Shown here: one piece after another, positions 53,974 through 62,528 of the stretch
Position numbering within the stretch: the stretch's first letter is position 1
How the letters are laid out: each line of letters starts with the position of its first letter
Assembly: GCF_004138205.1 (NCBI RefSeq)
Contig: NZ_RXNQ01000033.1
Location: 62,001-126,000, forward strand
DNA from: Pedobacter sp. SYP-B3415
GTDB lineage: Bacteria; Bacteroidota; Bacteroidia; Sphingobacteriales; Sphingobacteriaceae
Direction of reading: 5' to 3'
DNA: 64,000 bases
The notes under the pieces: model-generated
The model's database searches: none
What the model was told of the DNA's origin: nothing
The model's input: only the letters and a program-made list of their open reading frames with translations
Translations under genes and position numbers: made by a program

Positions 53974-54999
53974 ATGCAAAATACTTTATTTTTAGATGCC
54001 GCCTTTTCCAGGCCTACGCCCCGCCCACCCGTATGGATGATGCGCCAGGCCGGACGTTTCATGCCGCAATACTGGGAGATCAAGAACAAATATTCGTTTC
54101 TTGAGATGTGTAAAACGCCTGAAATTGCGGCAGATGTAACCATGCTGCCGGTAGACCTTCTCGGCATAGATGCGGCTATCCTGTTTTCTGATATCCTTGT
54201 AACGGGCGAGGCAATGGGCGGAGACCTGAGTTTTACCCAAGGCGTCGGACCAAAGTTTGCGAATCCGGTGCGTACCGCTGCGGATGTAGACCGCCTGGAA
54301 ACAGATGTGAATGACCGGCTGCAATACGTTGCAGATGCCATCAAAGTAATTCAACAGCGTCTGAATGGCAGTATCCCGCTGATCGGATTTGCAGGCGCGC
54401 CCTTCACCGTAATGAGTTACCTCGTTGAAGGCGGTTCTTCCAAAGATTTCAAAACAACGAAGCTGCTGCTTCACAATGAACCGGAACTGGCACACCGCCT
54501 GCTGGCAAAAATAGCAAAGGTTACTACCGCATATCTGAACCTTCAGATCGAAGCCGGCGTAAATGCACTGCAGATTTTTGACAGCTGGGCCCTGGCGCTT
54601 TCCTGGGATGATTATGCCGAGTTTTCGCACCACTACATTACCGAGATCATCAGCGGACTTAACCGCAAGGATGTTCCCGTCATCTCATTTTGCAAGGGAA
54701 GTTCCGTATTTGCGCCCATGATGGCAGAAGCCAGGCCGGATGTCATTTCGGTTGATTGGAATGCCGATCTTCTGAATATCAAACAGACCCTGCCATCGGG
54801 CATTGCCGTTCAGGGAAATCTTGACCCGCATATTCTTTACGCAGATAAGCCTGTTATCAAAAAACATATCCATAAGCTCTTTGAGCGTATGCGCGGCGAG
54901 AATGGCTTTATCTTTAACCTTGGCCATGGGATTATGCCAGACATTCCTTTCGATAACGTGAAATATGCGATTGAAGTAGTCCGGCAATTCAGCTATTAA
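53974..54999 (+). CDS. hemE: Uroporphyrinogen decarboxylase
   Basis: Converts uroporphyrinogen III to coproporphyrinogen III in the cytosol. The product has 341 residues. The N-terminal motif PPVWMMRQAGRFMPQYW carries the substrate-binding Arg pair, and GFAGAPFTVMSYLVEGG is the second diagnostic region. LGHGIMPDIPFDNVKY ends the conserved part. It sits 2 bases before the hemJ-like gene. Together with hemA, hemC-hemD, hemB and hemL it completes the path to coproporphyrinogen. Confidence 0.96.
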   Translation: MQNTLFLDAAFSRPTPRPPVWMMRQAGRFMPQYWEIKNKYSFLEMCKTPEIAADVTMLPVDLLGIDAAILFSDILVTGEAMGGDLSFTQGVGPKFANPVRTAADVDRLETDVNDRLQYVADAIKVIQQRLNGSIPLIGFAGAPFTVMSYLVEGGSSKDFKTTKLLLHNEPELAHRLLAKIAKVTTAYLNLQIEAGVNALQIFDSWALALSWDDYAEFSHHYITEIISGLNRKDVPVISFCKGSSVFAPMMAEARPDVISVDWNADLLNIKQTLPSGIAVQGNLDPHILYADKPVIKKHIHKLFERMRGENGFIFNLGHGIMPDIPFDNVKYAIEVVRQFSY

Positions 55000-55001
55000 C
55001 T

Positions 55002-55547
55002 ATGAACGCCTACAATTACGTCCTCGCCATTCACATCATTTTTGTCGTCAGCTGGATGGCGGGGCTGTTTTATATTGTTCGACTGTTTATCTATCACACC
55101 GAAGCAAATGACTGCCCAGAGGCAGAGCGGCTTATTCTGCAGCGGGAATATATCAAGATTGAAGGCCGGCTCTGGTCAATCATCACTACGCCCGCCATGC
55201 TGTTAACGGTTGCTGCCGGCATAACCATGATCTTTTTGAATCCGGGGCTCCTTCAAACACCCTGGTTTCATGTTAAACTTGGTTTTGTCTTGCTGCTTCT
55301 GGCGTATCACTTCAAATGCCAGCACATCCTGCGGCAGCTGCGTCAGAATATTTTCAGGTTCACATCATTCAGGCTGCGGCTGTGGAATGAAGTGGCAACA
55401 ATTCTTCTTGTCGGCATTGTATTCACAGTAAAACTAAAGAGTGCCGTCGATTGGGTTTGGGGTCTGCTTGGTCTCCTGCTCTTTTCTATGGTCATCATGA
55501 CCGCCGTCAAATTGTATAAGAATTACCGCAAAAAGAAGGGAATCTAA
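55002..55547 (+). CDS. hemJ: Protoporphyrinogen IX oxidase, HemJ type
   Basis: Integral membrane protein of 181 residues, HemJ/UPF0093 family, which oxidises protoporphyrinogen IX in organisms lacking HemG or HemY. About four or five helices are predicted. The conserved His is His11 in LAIHIIFVVSWMAGLFYIVR, and the segment WFHVKLGFVLLLLAYHF carries further conserved residues. It starts 2 bases after hemE, and its place at the end of a heme operon supports the call. The choice implies the protoporphyrin-dependent route to heme. Confidence 0.88.
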   Translation: MNAYNYVLAIHIIFVVSWMAGLFYIVRLFIYHTEANDCPEAERLILQREYIKIEGRLWSIITTPAMLLTVAAGITMIFLNPGLLQTPWFHVKLGFVLLLLAYHFKCQHILRQLRQNIFRFTSFRLRLWNEVATILLVGIVFTVKLKSAVDWVWGLLGLLLFSMVIMTAVKLYKNYRKKKGI

Positions 55548-55577
55548 ACCAGTTTCCCTAGAAAAGTTTAGTTTTTT
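55544..55577 (+). terminator. Weak terminator candidate after hemJ
   Basis: CTAAAC (55544-55549) pairs with GTTTAG (55566-55571), followed by TTTTTT. The stem is only 6 bp with a 16-base loop, so confidence is low. Confidence 0.4.
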
Positions 55578-56081
55578 CCTGAAGCGCAGGGGCAGGAAGC
55601 CCTATACACTCTGCAGTCCTGCTGTCCGCTTTAGCCTTCGTTCCTCAGGGCTGCCGCTTCCATCAGGGCTATCAACCAAAGTATACTCTTCGAACGCAGG
55701 GATGCAAGACATAAACAGTTGCACGATCTCAAGCACAGAAATTTTTCAGCTGAGCATAATTAATATTCGTCTGCGTCGTTTTTAGTGTTGACTGTGGCTG
55801 ATTTTCGCTACCGTCATACCACTGCCGCTGCAGTTTCTGCGGCAGGTAACACATCAATCTTCAGGGGGTCATTTTAAGGAAGCCATTCCGGCTACCGGTT
55901 TTTTTTATCGCGCAGCTGCGCAAAAAAAGTAGAAATGACAAAAATACACCACATGATCCCTGTGGCAAAAAGTCGTCTTCCGTATCAGCCCCGCGAGCCA
56001 GGACGGTCCCTTACCGCCGCATCCTGATATGCTGCGTTGTTCGCTGACGCATTTACTCCATCATCCTCTACAAGAACACTT
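55548..56081. other. Long intergenic region before the Rhs gene
   Basis: A 534-base gap. It holds a weak terminator after hemJ and copy B of the structured repeat (55611-55680). Beyond that I find no coding region, tRNA or clear promoter. The Rhs start I prefer is the ATG at 56082. Confidence 0.6.
55611..55680 (-). repeat. Structured intergenic repeat, copy B
   Basis: On the minus strand it reads AGCCCTGATGGAAGCGG, CAGCCC, a variable loop, GGCTAAAGCGGACAGCAGG. AGCCCTG/CAGGACT form the outer stem and AGCC/GGCT the inner. It shares AAGCGGCAGCCC with copy A. Confidence 0.6.
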
Positions 56082-59000
56082 ATGAACATCCCCATCATCC
56101 CCCTTCAGCTGATCAAGGCTAACAAACCAGCCATGAACAACACGGCGGTTCAGCACGTGAGCAAACACTTTGACATTGTGCTGGGCATCGACTTTCACTG
56201 GACGGTTTTTCCGTTTATCCCGTCGTTCAGCATCATACCCTTTCCCTTGCCGCATCCCTTTGTCGGTATTGTTTTCGACCCGGTCGATTACCTGCGCTTC
56301 AATATCCCCGTACCTTCCTTTTTGCAGGGCATGCTGGGTACGGAAAGCATCCCCATGGGCGGTTCGATCTTTGTACACGGGCGGCATAAGGCGACCACCA
56401 CCACATCTGTAATGGGGGTGCTGCTTCCTTTCAGGCACATTACCTCTATTCCGGTTTATTTTATCGTTAACATTCCCGGCTCGCCGCATGAGGGGGAAGT
56501 GTACTGGGGTTCAAAAACAGTGCTTGGCCAGGGTGCAGAAATGAGCGGTTCAGAACCACAACAGGTGCTGACCTGCTGGTGCCCGCCTATGGGCTTAAAG
56601 CCTTTGCCTACCGTTCCGGGCAAAATCAAAAAGAATCCGCTGGCTTATTTTGCTTTTTACAGCGATCTGCTGAGCATGTATGTGCAGATCAATACCGGCA
56701 ACCCGGTGCTGATCGGCGGCGAGTTTATCCCCCACAAATACACACCCGGCGAACTGCTGATGCGTTTTGCAGCCATCGGGATCATGCGGGGCCTGACCAA
56801 AATAGGAGGCAAGGCGCTTAAGGGACTGAACCAGATGCTGCAGAATATGTTCGGCAAAAACAATCCGCTGTCAAAGCTGCTGTGCCACTTCGGACTCGAA
56901 CCGGTCAACTTTGTAACCGGGGCCATGTTTTTTGAATGGACCGATTTTGAACTGGAGGGTGGCAGGAAACTGGAATGGAGGAGTACCTGGCGAAGCGATA
57001 AGCCGTTTAGCGGTATGCTGGGCAATGGGGTATACAACAATTATGACCTGTACATCTACCCGGATGAAAAGGCAGGTATAGCGGGCTTTAACCATCCGGC
57101 TGAAAATATGGTGATGCCTGTGCAGGTGATCGCGCCCGGATCGGGCAGGCACTATGACCGGGAGCAGCGGCTCTGGCAGGAGCGGCCTGATGAGGAGAGC
57201 TGGATCATCACCCTGGGTGCTGACCGGTATGAGTACCGGAGATTCCGGGAAGAAGAGTTTGGATCCATTTACCGGATCAGCCGGATCAGTTATAAGGAAG
57301 GCGTCATGCTTACTTTTCGTTATGACACGGGTGGCAAGCGGGCCATGATGCAGGAGATTGAAGATGATTCAGGAAGAAAACTGGTGGTGCAGCCAACGGC
57401 AGACGGTCGGTACATACAAACGGTGCATTTCTGTTACGGCGATACCGATGACCTGCTGGTTCGTTACCAGTATGATGAAAAGGGAAACCTGACACATGTT
57501 TACGACCGGGCAGGGAAGAGCCTCCGTTTCGGTTACGATCAGGAGAACCGGGTTATCAAACGGCGCAACCGCAATGGCATGGAGTACAGCTGGAGGTATG
57601 ATGAGCACGGCCGGGTGGTCCATACCGAAGGTGAAGGCGGCTTTATGCGGGGCGAGATCAGATATCACCCGAAGGAGGGCTACAATGAAGTGATCTACCG
57701 CAAAGACAAGATTGAGCAGTACTGGTATGACGAAAGTCAGCAGGTGTATAAAAAGGTAGATGCACTGGGCGGGGAGACCTGGTATGAATACAACCGCTAC
57801 AACGAACAAACGATGGTGTCGAGCCCTGAGGGACGGGTAAGCGGCCGGGAATATGACCAGATGGGCAATATAACGACCTGGCACCTGCCCGACGGCGAGC
57901 AGGAACATGCAGCGTATGATGAGGCAGGCCGGATGATCAGTTTTACCGATGCTGCAGGCAATAAGGAAAGCTGGACGTATGATGAACTGGGGAGGCTGGA
58001 AACACACCGACAAAAAGATGGTCAACTGATCACCTATACATATAAAGGCGGAACAAGGAAACCGGCTGCTGCAACAGACGGGCACGAAGTGGAGGTACGC
58101 TGGCAGTACAATGCATTTCATCAGGTGGTGTTGTCAGAAAGCGGCGAAGGGCTGCGAAAGCGATGGGAATATGATAGCTATGGCCGTTTAAAAGTCTATG
58201 ATGCAGACGGCGGCAGCGAAACGAAGTGGATCCGCGATGAACTGGGGCGTGTAAACAAACTACAAGTTAAAGGATCCCGGGACCTGGAAATTCGCTACGA
58301 CGCCTATGATCTGCCCGTATTCGTCTCAGACGGCAGGGAAGAATGGCAGCTCAACTATACCCCCATGGGCAAGGTAAAAACCCAGGTTCGAAAAAGTAAA
58401 AACGGCGCGGATACGCAGGCGCTGAAGTTTACCTACGATAGTTGGGATAATTTGTCGGCGGTAGTCAATGAGAAAAATGAAGCATACAGGTTTGATCTTG
58501 ATGCCTGTGACCGGGTCATCAAAGAAACTCACTTTGATGGACAAGAGGAACACTTTAGGCTGAATGCCGATGGACAGGTAGTTCAAAAAAGCTTTGCTGA
58601 CGGGGCAGTCAGTTACCATTCGTATGACCAGGGTGGGCGGCTGGTCTACACGCGTTTTGACGATGGCACGTATGAAGCCTTCCAATATGATAAAAACGGA
58701 TTACTTGTACTGGCAGAAAATGAAAATTCGACAGTCAACATAAAACGGGATGCGTTTGGACGGGTGACGGAAGAAGATCAGAATGGTCACAAAGTGCGAT
58801 ACAGGTATGATGCCGGCGGAAACCTGCAAACCTTAAACACTTCGCTGGGCGCTTCGGTCCGGTATCAATATGATCCGCTCGGTTTTCTCAAAGACATGTC
58901 TGGTAGTTTGCCTGGCATGGACACCTGGCAGGCGGCAATTAGCCGCGATAAGTTTGGGCGGGAAATTGCGCGAAACTCCGGAAACGTCCGGCAGGTTCAG

Positions 59001-60527
59001 GAGTATGATCCGGTTGGCAGGCCATCTCTTCAGCGTGTAGAAGCGGGCGGTACACTTCAGACCTACCGGCAATACAACTGGGCTGGGAGCGACAAGCTCT
59101 TGGCAGTGTTAAACAATGTAACGGGGAGCCGTACCGATTACAGGTATGATACATTCGGCAGTTTGTTTGCGGCCAGTTATAGCGACGATGCAGTAGTTCA
59201 GTACAAGGCCCCAGACGAAACCGGCAATCTGTACAGGCGTGCAGACCGTACAGACAGGCGTTACGGCCCCGGAGGAAAGCTGTTGAAAGACGATCAATGG
59301 TACTATCAATACGATGCGCGCGGTAATCTGATCCAGAAAAGTAAACGAAATATCAACGGGCTGATAGGGGCAAAACGCAATGAGCCGGTACGAGAGGGGC
59401 CGGCCGGGCTCTTTGACACCACGGTTAGCTGGAAAACAGTATTGCCCGGAATGGCCACAGACCAACAGGTTAGCGGTCTGGACGATTCCGAACCGTCTAA
59501 CCCCGGATGGCAGCCAGGCGACTGGTCTTACAGCTGGGACGCTAATGGCATGCTGCAGGCAGTTAAAAATCCGCAAGGTGAGTTGATCCGTTTCGAATAC
59601 GACGCGCTGGGTCGGCGTACAGCGAAGATTTCGGCCAACCGCATCAGGCGTTTTGTCTGGGAAGGAAATGTATTGCTGCATGAATGGGAGTACGCGCTCG
59701 CTGAACGGCGGGGCGCCGGGGTTTCGGCCTCAGGCAAATTAGAAGCCGGGGCAGAGCCGGTAGAAAACCTGATCACCTGGCTGTATGACCAAAGCAATTA
59801 TACGCCGGTAGCAAGGTTGCAAGACGGCAGGCGCTACACCATTGTGAGCGATTACCTGGGCACTCCGACTGAAGCCTATGACGAGAACGGACGCAAGGTG
59901 TGGAGTTGTGAGCTGGATATTTATGGCAAAGTACGTAAATTGACCGGCGACAGGGGTTTTATCCCTTTCCGGTACCAGGGGCAATACGAGGATGCGGAAA
60001 CGGGTCTATATTATAACCGCTTCAGGTACTATGACCCGGAGAGCGGGTTGTATATTAGTAAGGACCCGATCGGACTTGATGGCGGCGTGAAGCTCTATAG
60101 TCATGTGGAGGATACCTGCCGCCAACTGGACATTTTCGGGATGGAAGAAACGCCCTGGCATCAAATGGCGGCCAAAAACCTCGACTGGACGCCACATAAC
60201 AACAAACATGTAAGTCCGCCGATAAATAAAGCAGATTGGCCCGCTATTGTAAAATCGACAAAAACTGGCCCGGCAAAGTATCTTCCCGGAACCGACATTG
60301 AAGCACTTGAGCGAAGTAAGTGGGATGAAGGGACACCGGTGACAAATGGCAAAACTTGGAAGGTCTTTGATTTCGGGGAGGAAGTGATTGGGGCCTCCGA
60401 GGGTCGGGAGGCAACAAAAATGCGTATAGAGATGAGCGCCAATACCATCCATGGCCATCCGATAAGTGACGCGGAATTCCGAAAGCTTACAAAAATTGCC
60501 AAAACAAAAAAAGGAAAGTACAAGTAA
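56082..60527 (+). CDS. Rhs-repeat protein with PAAR-like N terminus and C-terminal toxin candidate
   Basis: Large polymorphic-toxin protein, 1481 residues. Residues 1 to about 230 resemble the PAAR-like module found on Rhs effectors (PMGGSIFVHGRHKATTT, VYWGSKTVLGQG). A DUF6531-like segment follows (EPVNFVTGAMFFEWTDFEL). YD/Rhs repeats run from about residue 400 to 1325, then the core ends at DPIGLDGGVKLYSHV with D1328. The self-cleavage motif DPxG-x18-DxxGL appears as D1328...D1350-IFGM, with changed Pro and Leu. The last 127 residues form a separate toxin-like domain (IHGHPIS near its end). No type VI secretion genes are in the window. Confidence 0.85.
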   Translation: MNIPIIPLQLIKANKPAMNNTAVQHVSKHFDIVLGIDFHWTVFPFIPSFSIIPFPLPHPFVGIVFDPVDYLRFNIPVPSFLQGMLGTESIPMGGSIFVHGRHKATTTTSVMGVLLPFRHITSIPVYFIVNIPGSPHEGEVYWGSKTVLGQGAEMSGSEPQQVLTCWCPPMGLKPLPTVPGKIKKNPLAYFAFYSDLLSMYVQINTGNPVLIGGEFIPHKYTPGELLMRFAAIGIMRGLTKIGGKALKGLNQMLQNMFGKNNPLSKLLCHFGLEPVNFVTGAMFFEWTDFELEGGRKLEWRSTWRSDKPFSGMLGNGVYNNYDLYIYPDEKAGIAGFNHPAENMVMPVQVIAPGSGRHYDREQRLWQERPDEESWIITLGADRYEYRRFREEEFGSIYRISRISYKEGVMLTFRYDTGGKRAMMQEIEDDSGRKLVVQPTADGRYIQTVHFCYGDTDDLLVRYQYDEKGNLTHVYDRAGKSLRFGYDQENRVIKRRNRNGMEYSWRYDEHGRVVHTEGEGGFMRGEIRYHPKEGYNEVIYRKDKIEQYWYDESQQVYKKVDALGGETWYEYNRYNEQTMVSSPEGRVSGREYDQMGNITTWHLPDGEQEHAAYDEAGRMISFTDAAGNKESWTYDELGRLETHRQKDGQLITYTYKGGTRKPAAATDGHEVEVRWQYNAFHQVVLSESGEGLRKRWEYDSYGRLKVYDADGGSETKWIRDELGRVNKLQVKGSRDLEIRYDAYDLPVFVSDGREEWQLNYTPMGKVKTQVRKSKNGADTQALKFTYDSWDNLSAVVNEKNEAYRFDLDACDRVIKETHFDGQEEHFRLNADGQVVQKSFADGAVSYHSYDQGGRLVYTRFDDGTYEAFQYDKNGLLVLAENENSTVNIKRDAFGRVTEEDQNGHKVRYRYDAGGNLQTLNTSLGASVRYQYDPLGFLKDMSGSLPGMDTWQAAISRDKFGREIARNSGNVRQVQEYDPVGRPSLQRVEAGGTLQTYRQYNWAGSDKLLAVLNNVTGSRTDYRYDTFGSLFAASYSDDAVVQYKAPDETGNLYRRADRTDRRYGPGGKLLKDDQWYYQYDARGNLIQKSKRNINGLIGAKRNEPVREGPAGLFDTTVSWKTVLPGMATDQQVSGLDDSEPSNPGWQPGDWSYSWDANGMLQAVKNPQGELIRFEYDALGRRTAKISANRIRRFVWEGNVLLHEWEYALAERRGAGVSASGKLEAGAEPVENLITWLYDQSNYTPVARLQDGRRYTIVSDYLGTPTEAYDENGRKVWSCELDIYGKVRKLTGDRGFIPFRYQGQYEDAETGLYYNRFRYYDPESGLYISKDPIGLDGGVKLYSHVEDTCRQLDIFGMEETPWHQMAAKNLDWTPHNNKHVSPPINKADWPAIVKSTKTGPAKYLPGTDIEALERSKWDEGTPVTNGKTWKVFDFGEEVIGASEGREATKMRIEMSANTIHGHPISDAEFRKLTKIAKTKKGKYK

Positions 60528-60866
60528 CATGAGCGATATTAAATCGATATTAAATACAGCCCGGGGTAAAATCGTTTTCGATGACCTAAGCATGCTTGAC
60601 GTTGTAAATGATACCGTTGCAGACTCGGATGATCTTAAAGAGGATATGCTACAGATTCAATATGACAACAACCTCATTATAGATGTTGGTTGGTACCCTT
60701 CATTCTCCCGCAAAGGGAAATTTACTGTGGTGCTTATTTACAACATGGACTGGGACAACCCCGTCCGAAAGAAGACGGCCAGGACATGGTCGACTTTGCT
60801 AGAGACGCTTAAAGAAATTATTGCTGTGGCTAACTCGTTCCAGGCCTGAGGCAACATTTCGGGGCC
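60511..60866 (+). repeat. Immunity-gene duplication, unit 1
   Basis: A 356-base unit, including the last codons of the Rhs gene, the 106-residue immunity gene and about 17 bases beyond, is repeated at 61875-62231. Bases 60637-60776 (140 bp) are identical to 62001-62140, while the flanks have diverged. Confidence 0.85.
60529..60849 (+). CDS. Presumed immunity protein for the Rhs toxin
   Basis: A 106-residue cytosolic protein, no signal peptide. It begins one base after the Rhs stop codon, the classic place for the cognate immunity gene. The sequence starts MSDIKSILNTARGKIVFDD, has an acidic stretch (VADSDDLKEDMLQIQYD) and a central beta-like segment (DNNLIIDVGWYPSF). I do not recognise its family. 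A nearly identical copy lies 1.36 kb downstream. The assignment as immunity protein rests on position and the duplication, not on a known domain. Confidence 0.65.
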   Translation: MSDIKSILNTARGKIVFDDLSMLDVVNDTVADSDDLKEDMLQIQYDNNLIIDVGWYPSFSRKGKFTVVLIYNMDWDNPVRKKTARTWSTLLETLKEIIAVANSFQA

Positions 60867-61011
60867 GAATATCTTTTGGGCTTACCTAATCCCGAATGCG
60901 GGGATGGCAATCCGGTTTAATCAGGAACCCAACAGCTGAACAGGCGATAAATCATTTAGAATTAACGGTTCGGAGAACATTTCTGAGTTTGGGCAAGAAT
61001 TATAACTAACT

Positions 61012-61428
61012 ATGAATTGGACAGGCGAACTATATGGCTTCTATACGAACAAAACAGCAGCGGTCATTTTTGAGAAGATGAAAAAATCCGCCCTCGAGCT
61101 AGGATATCAGTATGAATACACGGATTCAGGCTTTGATGAGGTGCTTTTTTTCTATCGCGATCAGGCGATGCTGGACCACCACCTGGAGCACGGATATAAT
61201 ACCGATCCTAATGGTAAAGGGTGTTTCTCTTTGGAAGCGAAGGTCGTACGTCTCGATGCGATCGCCTCGCTTCATGAACTTGAGGGAGCTGCCGATTTCG
61301 AGCCTTACGACATCAATCTTGCTTTTAACGAAGTTACTTACATTGTACTTGTGTTGCCAGATTTCGTCGAAAATTCGGCTTTTGCGGCGGAGATCCATGC
61401 GCTGTTCAAATCACTTCTTCTCACTTGA
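61012..61428 (+). CDS. Hypothetical protein, orphan immunity candidate
   Basis: A 138-residue protein of unknown family with no signal peptide. It begins MNWTGELYGFYTNKTAAVIF and is acidic overall (EYTDSGFDEVLFFYRD, EGAADFEPYDINL). Small, acidic, single-domain genes between copies of an immunity gene are often orphan immunity genes left by toxin-tip exchange. It lies 162 bases after the first immunity gene with no terminator between. It also has a plausible ATG context (AACTATG). Function is inferred from context only. Confidence 0.5.
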   Translation: MNWTGELYGFYTNKTAAVIFEKMKKSALELGYQYEYTDSGFDEVLFFYRDQAMLDHHLEHGYNTDPNGKGCFSLEAKVVRLDAIASLHELEGAADFEPYDINLAFNEVTYIVLVLPDFVENSAFAAEIHALFKSLLLT

Positions 61429-61455
61429 TATGATGGGCCGAGTTAGCTGAAAGTT

Positions 61456-61764
61456 ATGTCTGAGGTACCTGGCCATGTAGCATTTTGGGAGCAGTTTTTC
61501 GAACACTTAGCGGCCGGAAAACACAAGGCCGCCGACTGGCAAATGCCCTTTTACAACACGCGTTTTGCCGATGGAGAAGAATTTGGCGATGGCAATCCAA
61601 TCTACTCCGTAAAAAATCTGAAAACCGGAAAGTTTGTAAAGATCGTACAGGAACATCCTGCTCCGGGTGAACGGCTGCTGAGCCATTGGGAGGAAAAGCA
61701 TGAGAAGGATGAACTTGTTGTGGTTTGCGGTACGGACGCTGCCGATATGGAGCGCGCGCAATAA
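61456..61764 (+). CDS. Hypothetical protein, accessory to Rhs locus
   Basis: A 102-residue protein, no recognised domain. It starts MSEVPGHVAFWEQFFEHL and contains NPIYSVKNLKTGKFVKIVQE and a C-terminal acidic part (HEKDELVVVCGTDAADME). It begins 27 bases after the previous gene, so the two are probably co-transcribed. It could be an orphan immunity protein of another toxin variant. I see no motif that fixes its role. Confidence 0.45.
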   Translation: MSEVPGHVAFWEQFFEHLAAGKHKAADWQMPFYNTRFADGEEFGDGNPIYSVKNLKTGKFVKIVQEHPAPGERLLSHWEEKHEKDELVVVCGTDAADMERAQ

Positions 61765-61874
61765 ATAATCGCTGACTGGCTTACAATCCAGCCGGAGGAC
61801 CAAAATTAGATCCCTGATTCTAACCCGGTTTTTTCCGGTACTTTTTCCTGAAGCATATATACCAACGCCGAAAT

Positions 61875-62231
61875 AAGGCAGGTACAAGTAGCATGAGCGA
61901 TATTAAAGCGATATTAAATACAGCCCGGGGTAAAATTGTTTTCGATGACCTAAGCATGCTTGCCGTTATAAATGATATCGTTGCAGACACGGATGATCTG
62001 AAAGAGGATATGCTACAGATTCAATATGACAACAACCTCATTATAGATGTTGGTTGGTACCCTTCATTCTCCCGCAAAGGGAAATTTACTGTGGTGCTTA
62101 TTTACAACATGGACTGGGACAACCCCGTCCGAAAGAAGACAGCCAGGGCGTGGTCGATCTTGTTGAAGGCGCTTGAAGAAATTATTGCTGTGGCCAACTC
62201 GTTCCAGGCCTGAGGCAATGCTTTTGGGGCC
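61875..62231 (+). repeat. Immunity-gene duplication, unit 2 with toxin-gene remnant
   Basis: The second unit starts with a degenerate copy of the Rhs 3' end (GGTACAAGTAG, like GTACAAGTAA at the Rhs stop, with an earlier in-frame TAA). It then carries the second immunity gene and about 18 bases more. Confidence 0.8.
61893..62213 (+). CDS. Second copy of the immunity protein
   Basis: A 106-residue protein differing from the first copy at about ten positions (by my alignment), all in the first 33 and last 22 residues; the middle is identical, including at DNA level over 140 bases. The start MSDIKAILNTARGKIVFDD matches. No toxin gene is adjacent: only a degraded toxin-gene end precedes it. It is probably an orphan immunity gene kept after toxin replacement, or a copy maintained by gene conversion. 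Confidence 0.6.
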   Translation: MSDIKAILNTARGKIVFDDLSMLAVINDIVADTDDLKEDMLQIQYDNNLIIDVGWYPSFSRKGKFTVVLIYNMDWDNPVRKKTARAWSILLKALEEIIAVANSFQA

Positions 62232-62528
62232 AGGCACCTTCCATCATCTAGCCTGGAGTAGCAATTAAACGCATTAATGAAACAGATTTGCTCTTTTTGC
62301 AAATTCTATGCACCTTCATCGCAGCACGGTCTGCAGTTCGCTAAACCCGGTTGCAGCGAAAAGCCCGCAGCGAGGTATGAGCGAGGACTTGCAGCGGAAA
62401 ACGGTGCTGCCGGAACCGACTGCCACAGATTTCGCTTTCATGAAAAGCATAATAATGTTGCCGCTGAAGCATAAAACGTAACCCCGCAGACAGATAAAAC
62501 CCATAAATTAGCGGCATAAAAAAATATC
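62214..62528 (+). other. Intergenic region with repeat copy C
   Basis: A 315-base gap. It contains the end of the immunity-gene duplication and copy C of the structured repeat. A short open frame at 62277-62474 overlaps the repeat and is not accepted as a gene. Confidence 0.6.
62346..62408 (+). repeat. Structured intergenic repeat, copy C
   Basis: CCCGGTTGCAGCG, then AAAGCCC, a variable loop with GAGGTATGAG, GGACTT, and GCAGCGGAAAACGG. Inner AAGCCC/GGACTT and outer CCG..TT/AACGG pairings match the other copies; GTATGAG is also in copy A. Confidence 0.6.

Noticed and set aside
55548..56081. Possible T6SS or eCIS component before the Rhs gene
   Set aside because: No open frame of credible length or similarity exists there; secretion genes must be elsewhere.
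57369..58121. 250-codon open frame antisense to the Rhs gene
   Set aside because: Shadow of the repetitive Rhs coding sequence; composition follows the reverse of YD repeats.
62277..62474. Small open frame of 65 codons
   Set aside because: It overlaps repeat copy C and shows no family, no coding pattern and no start context.
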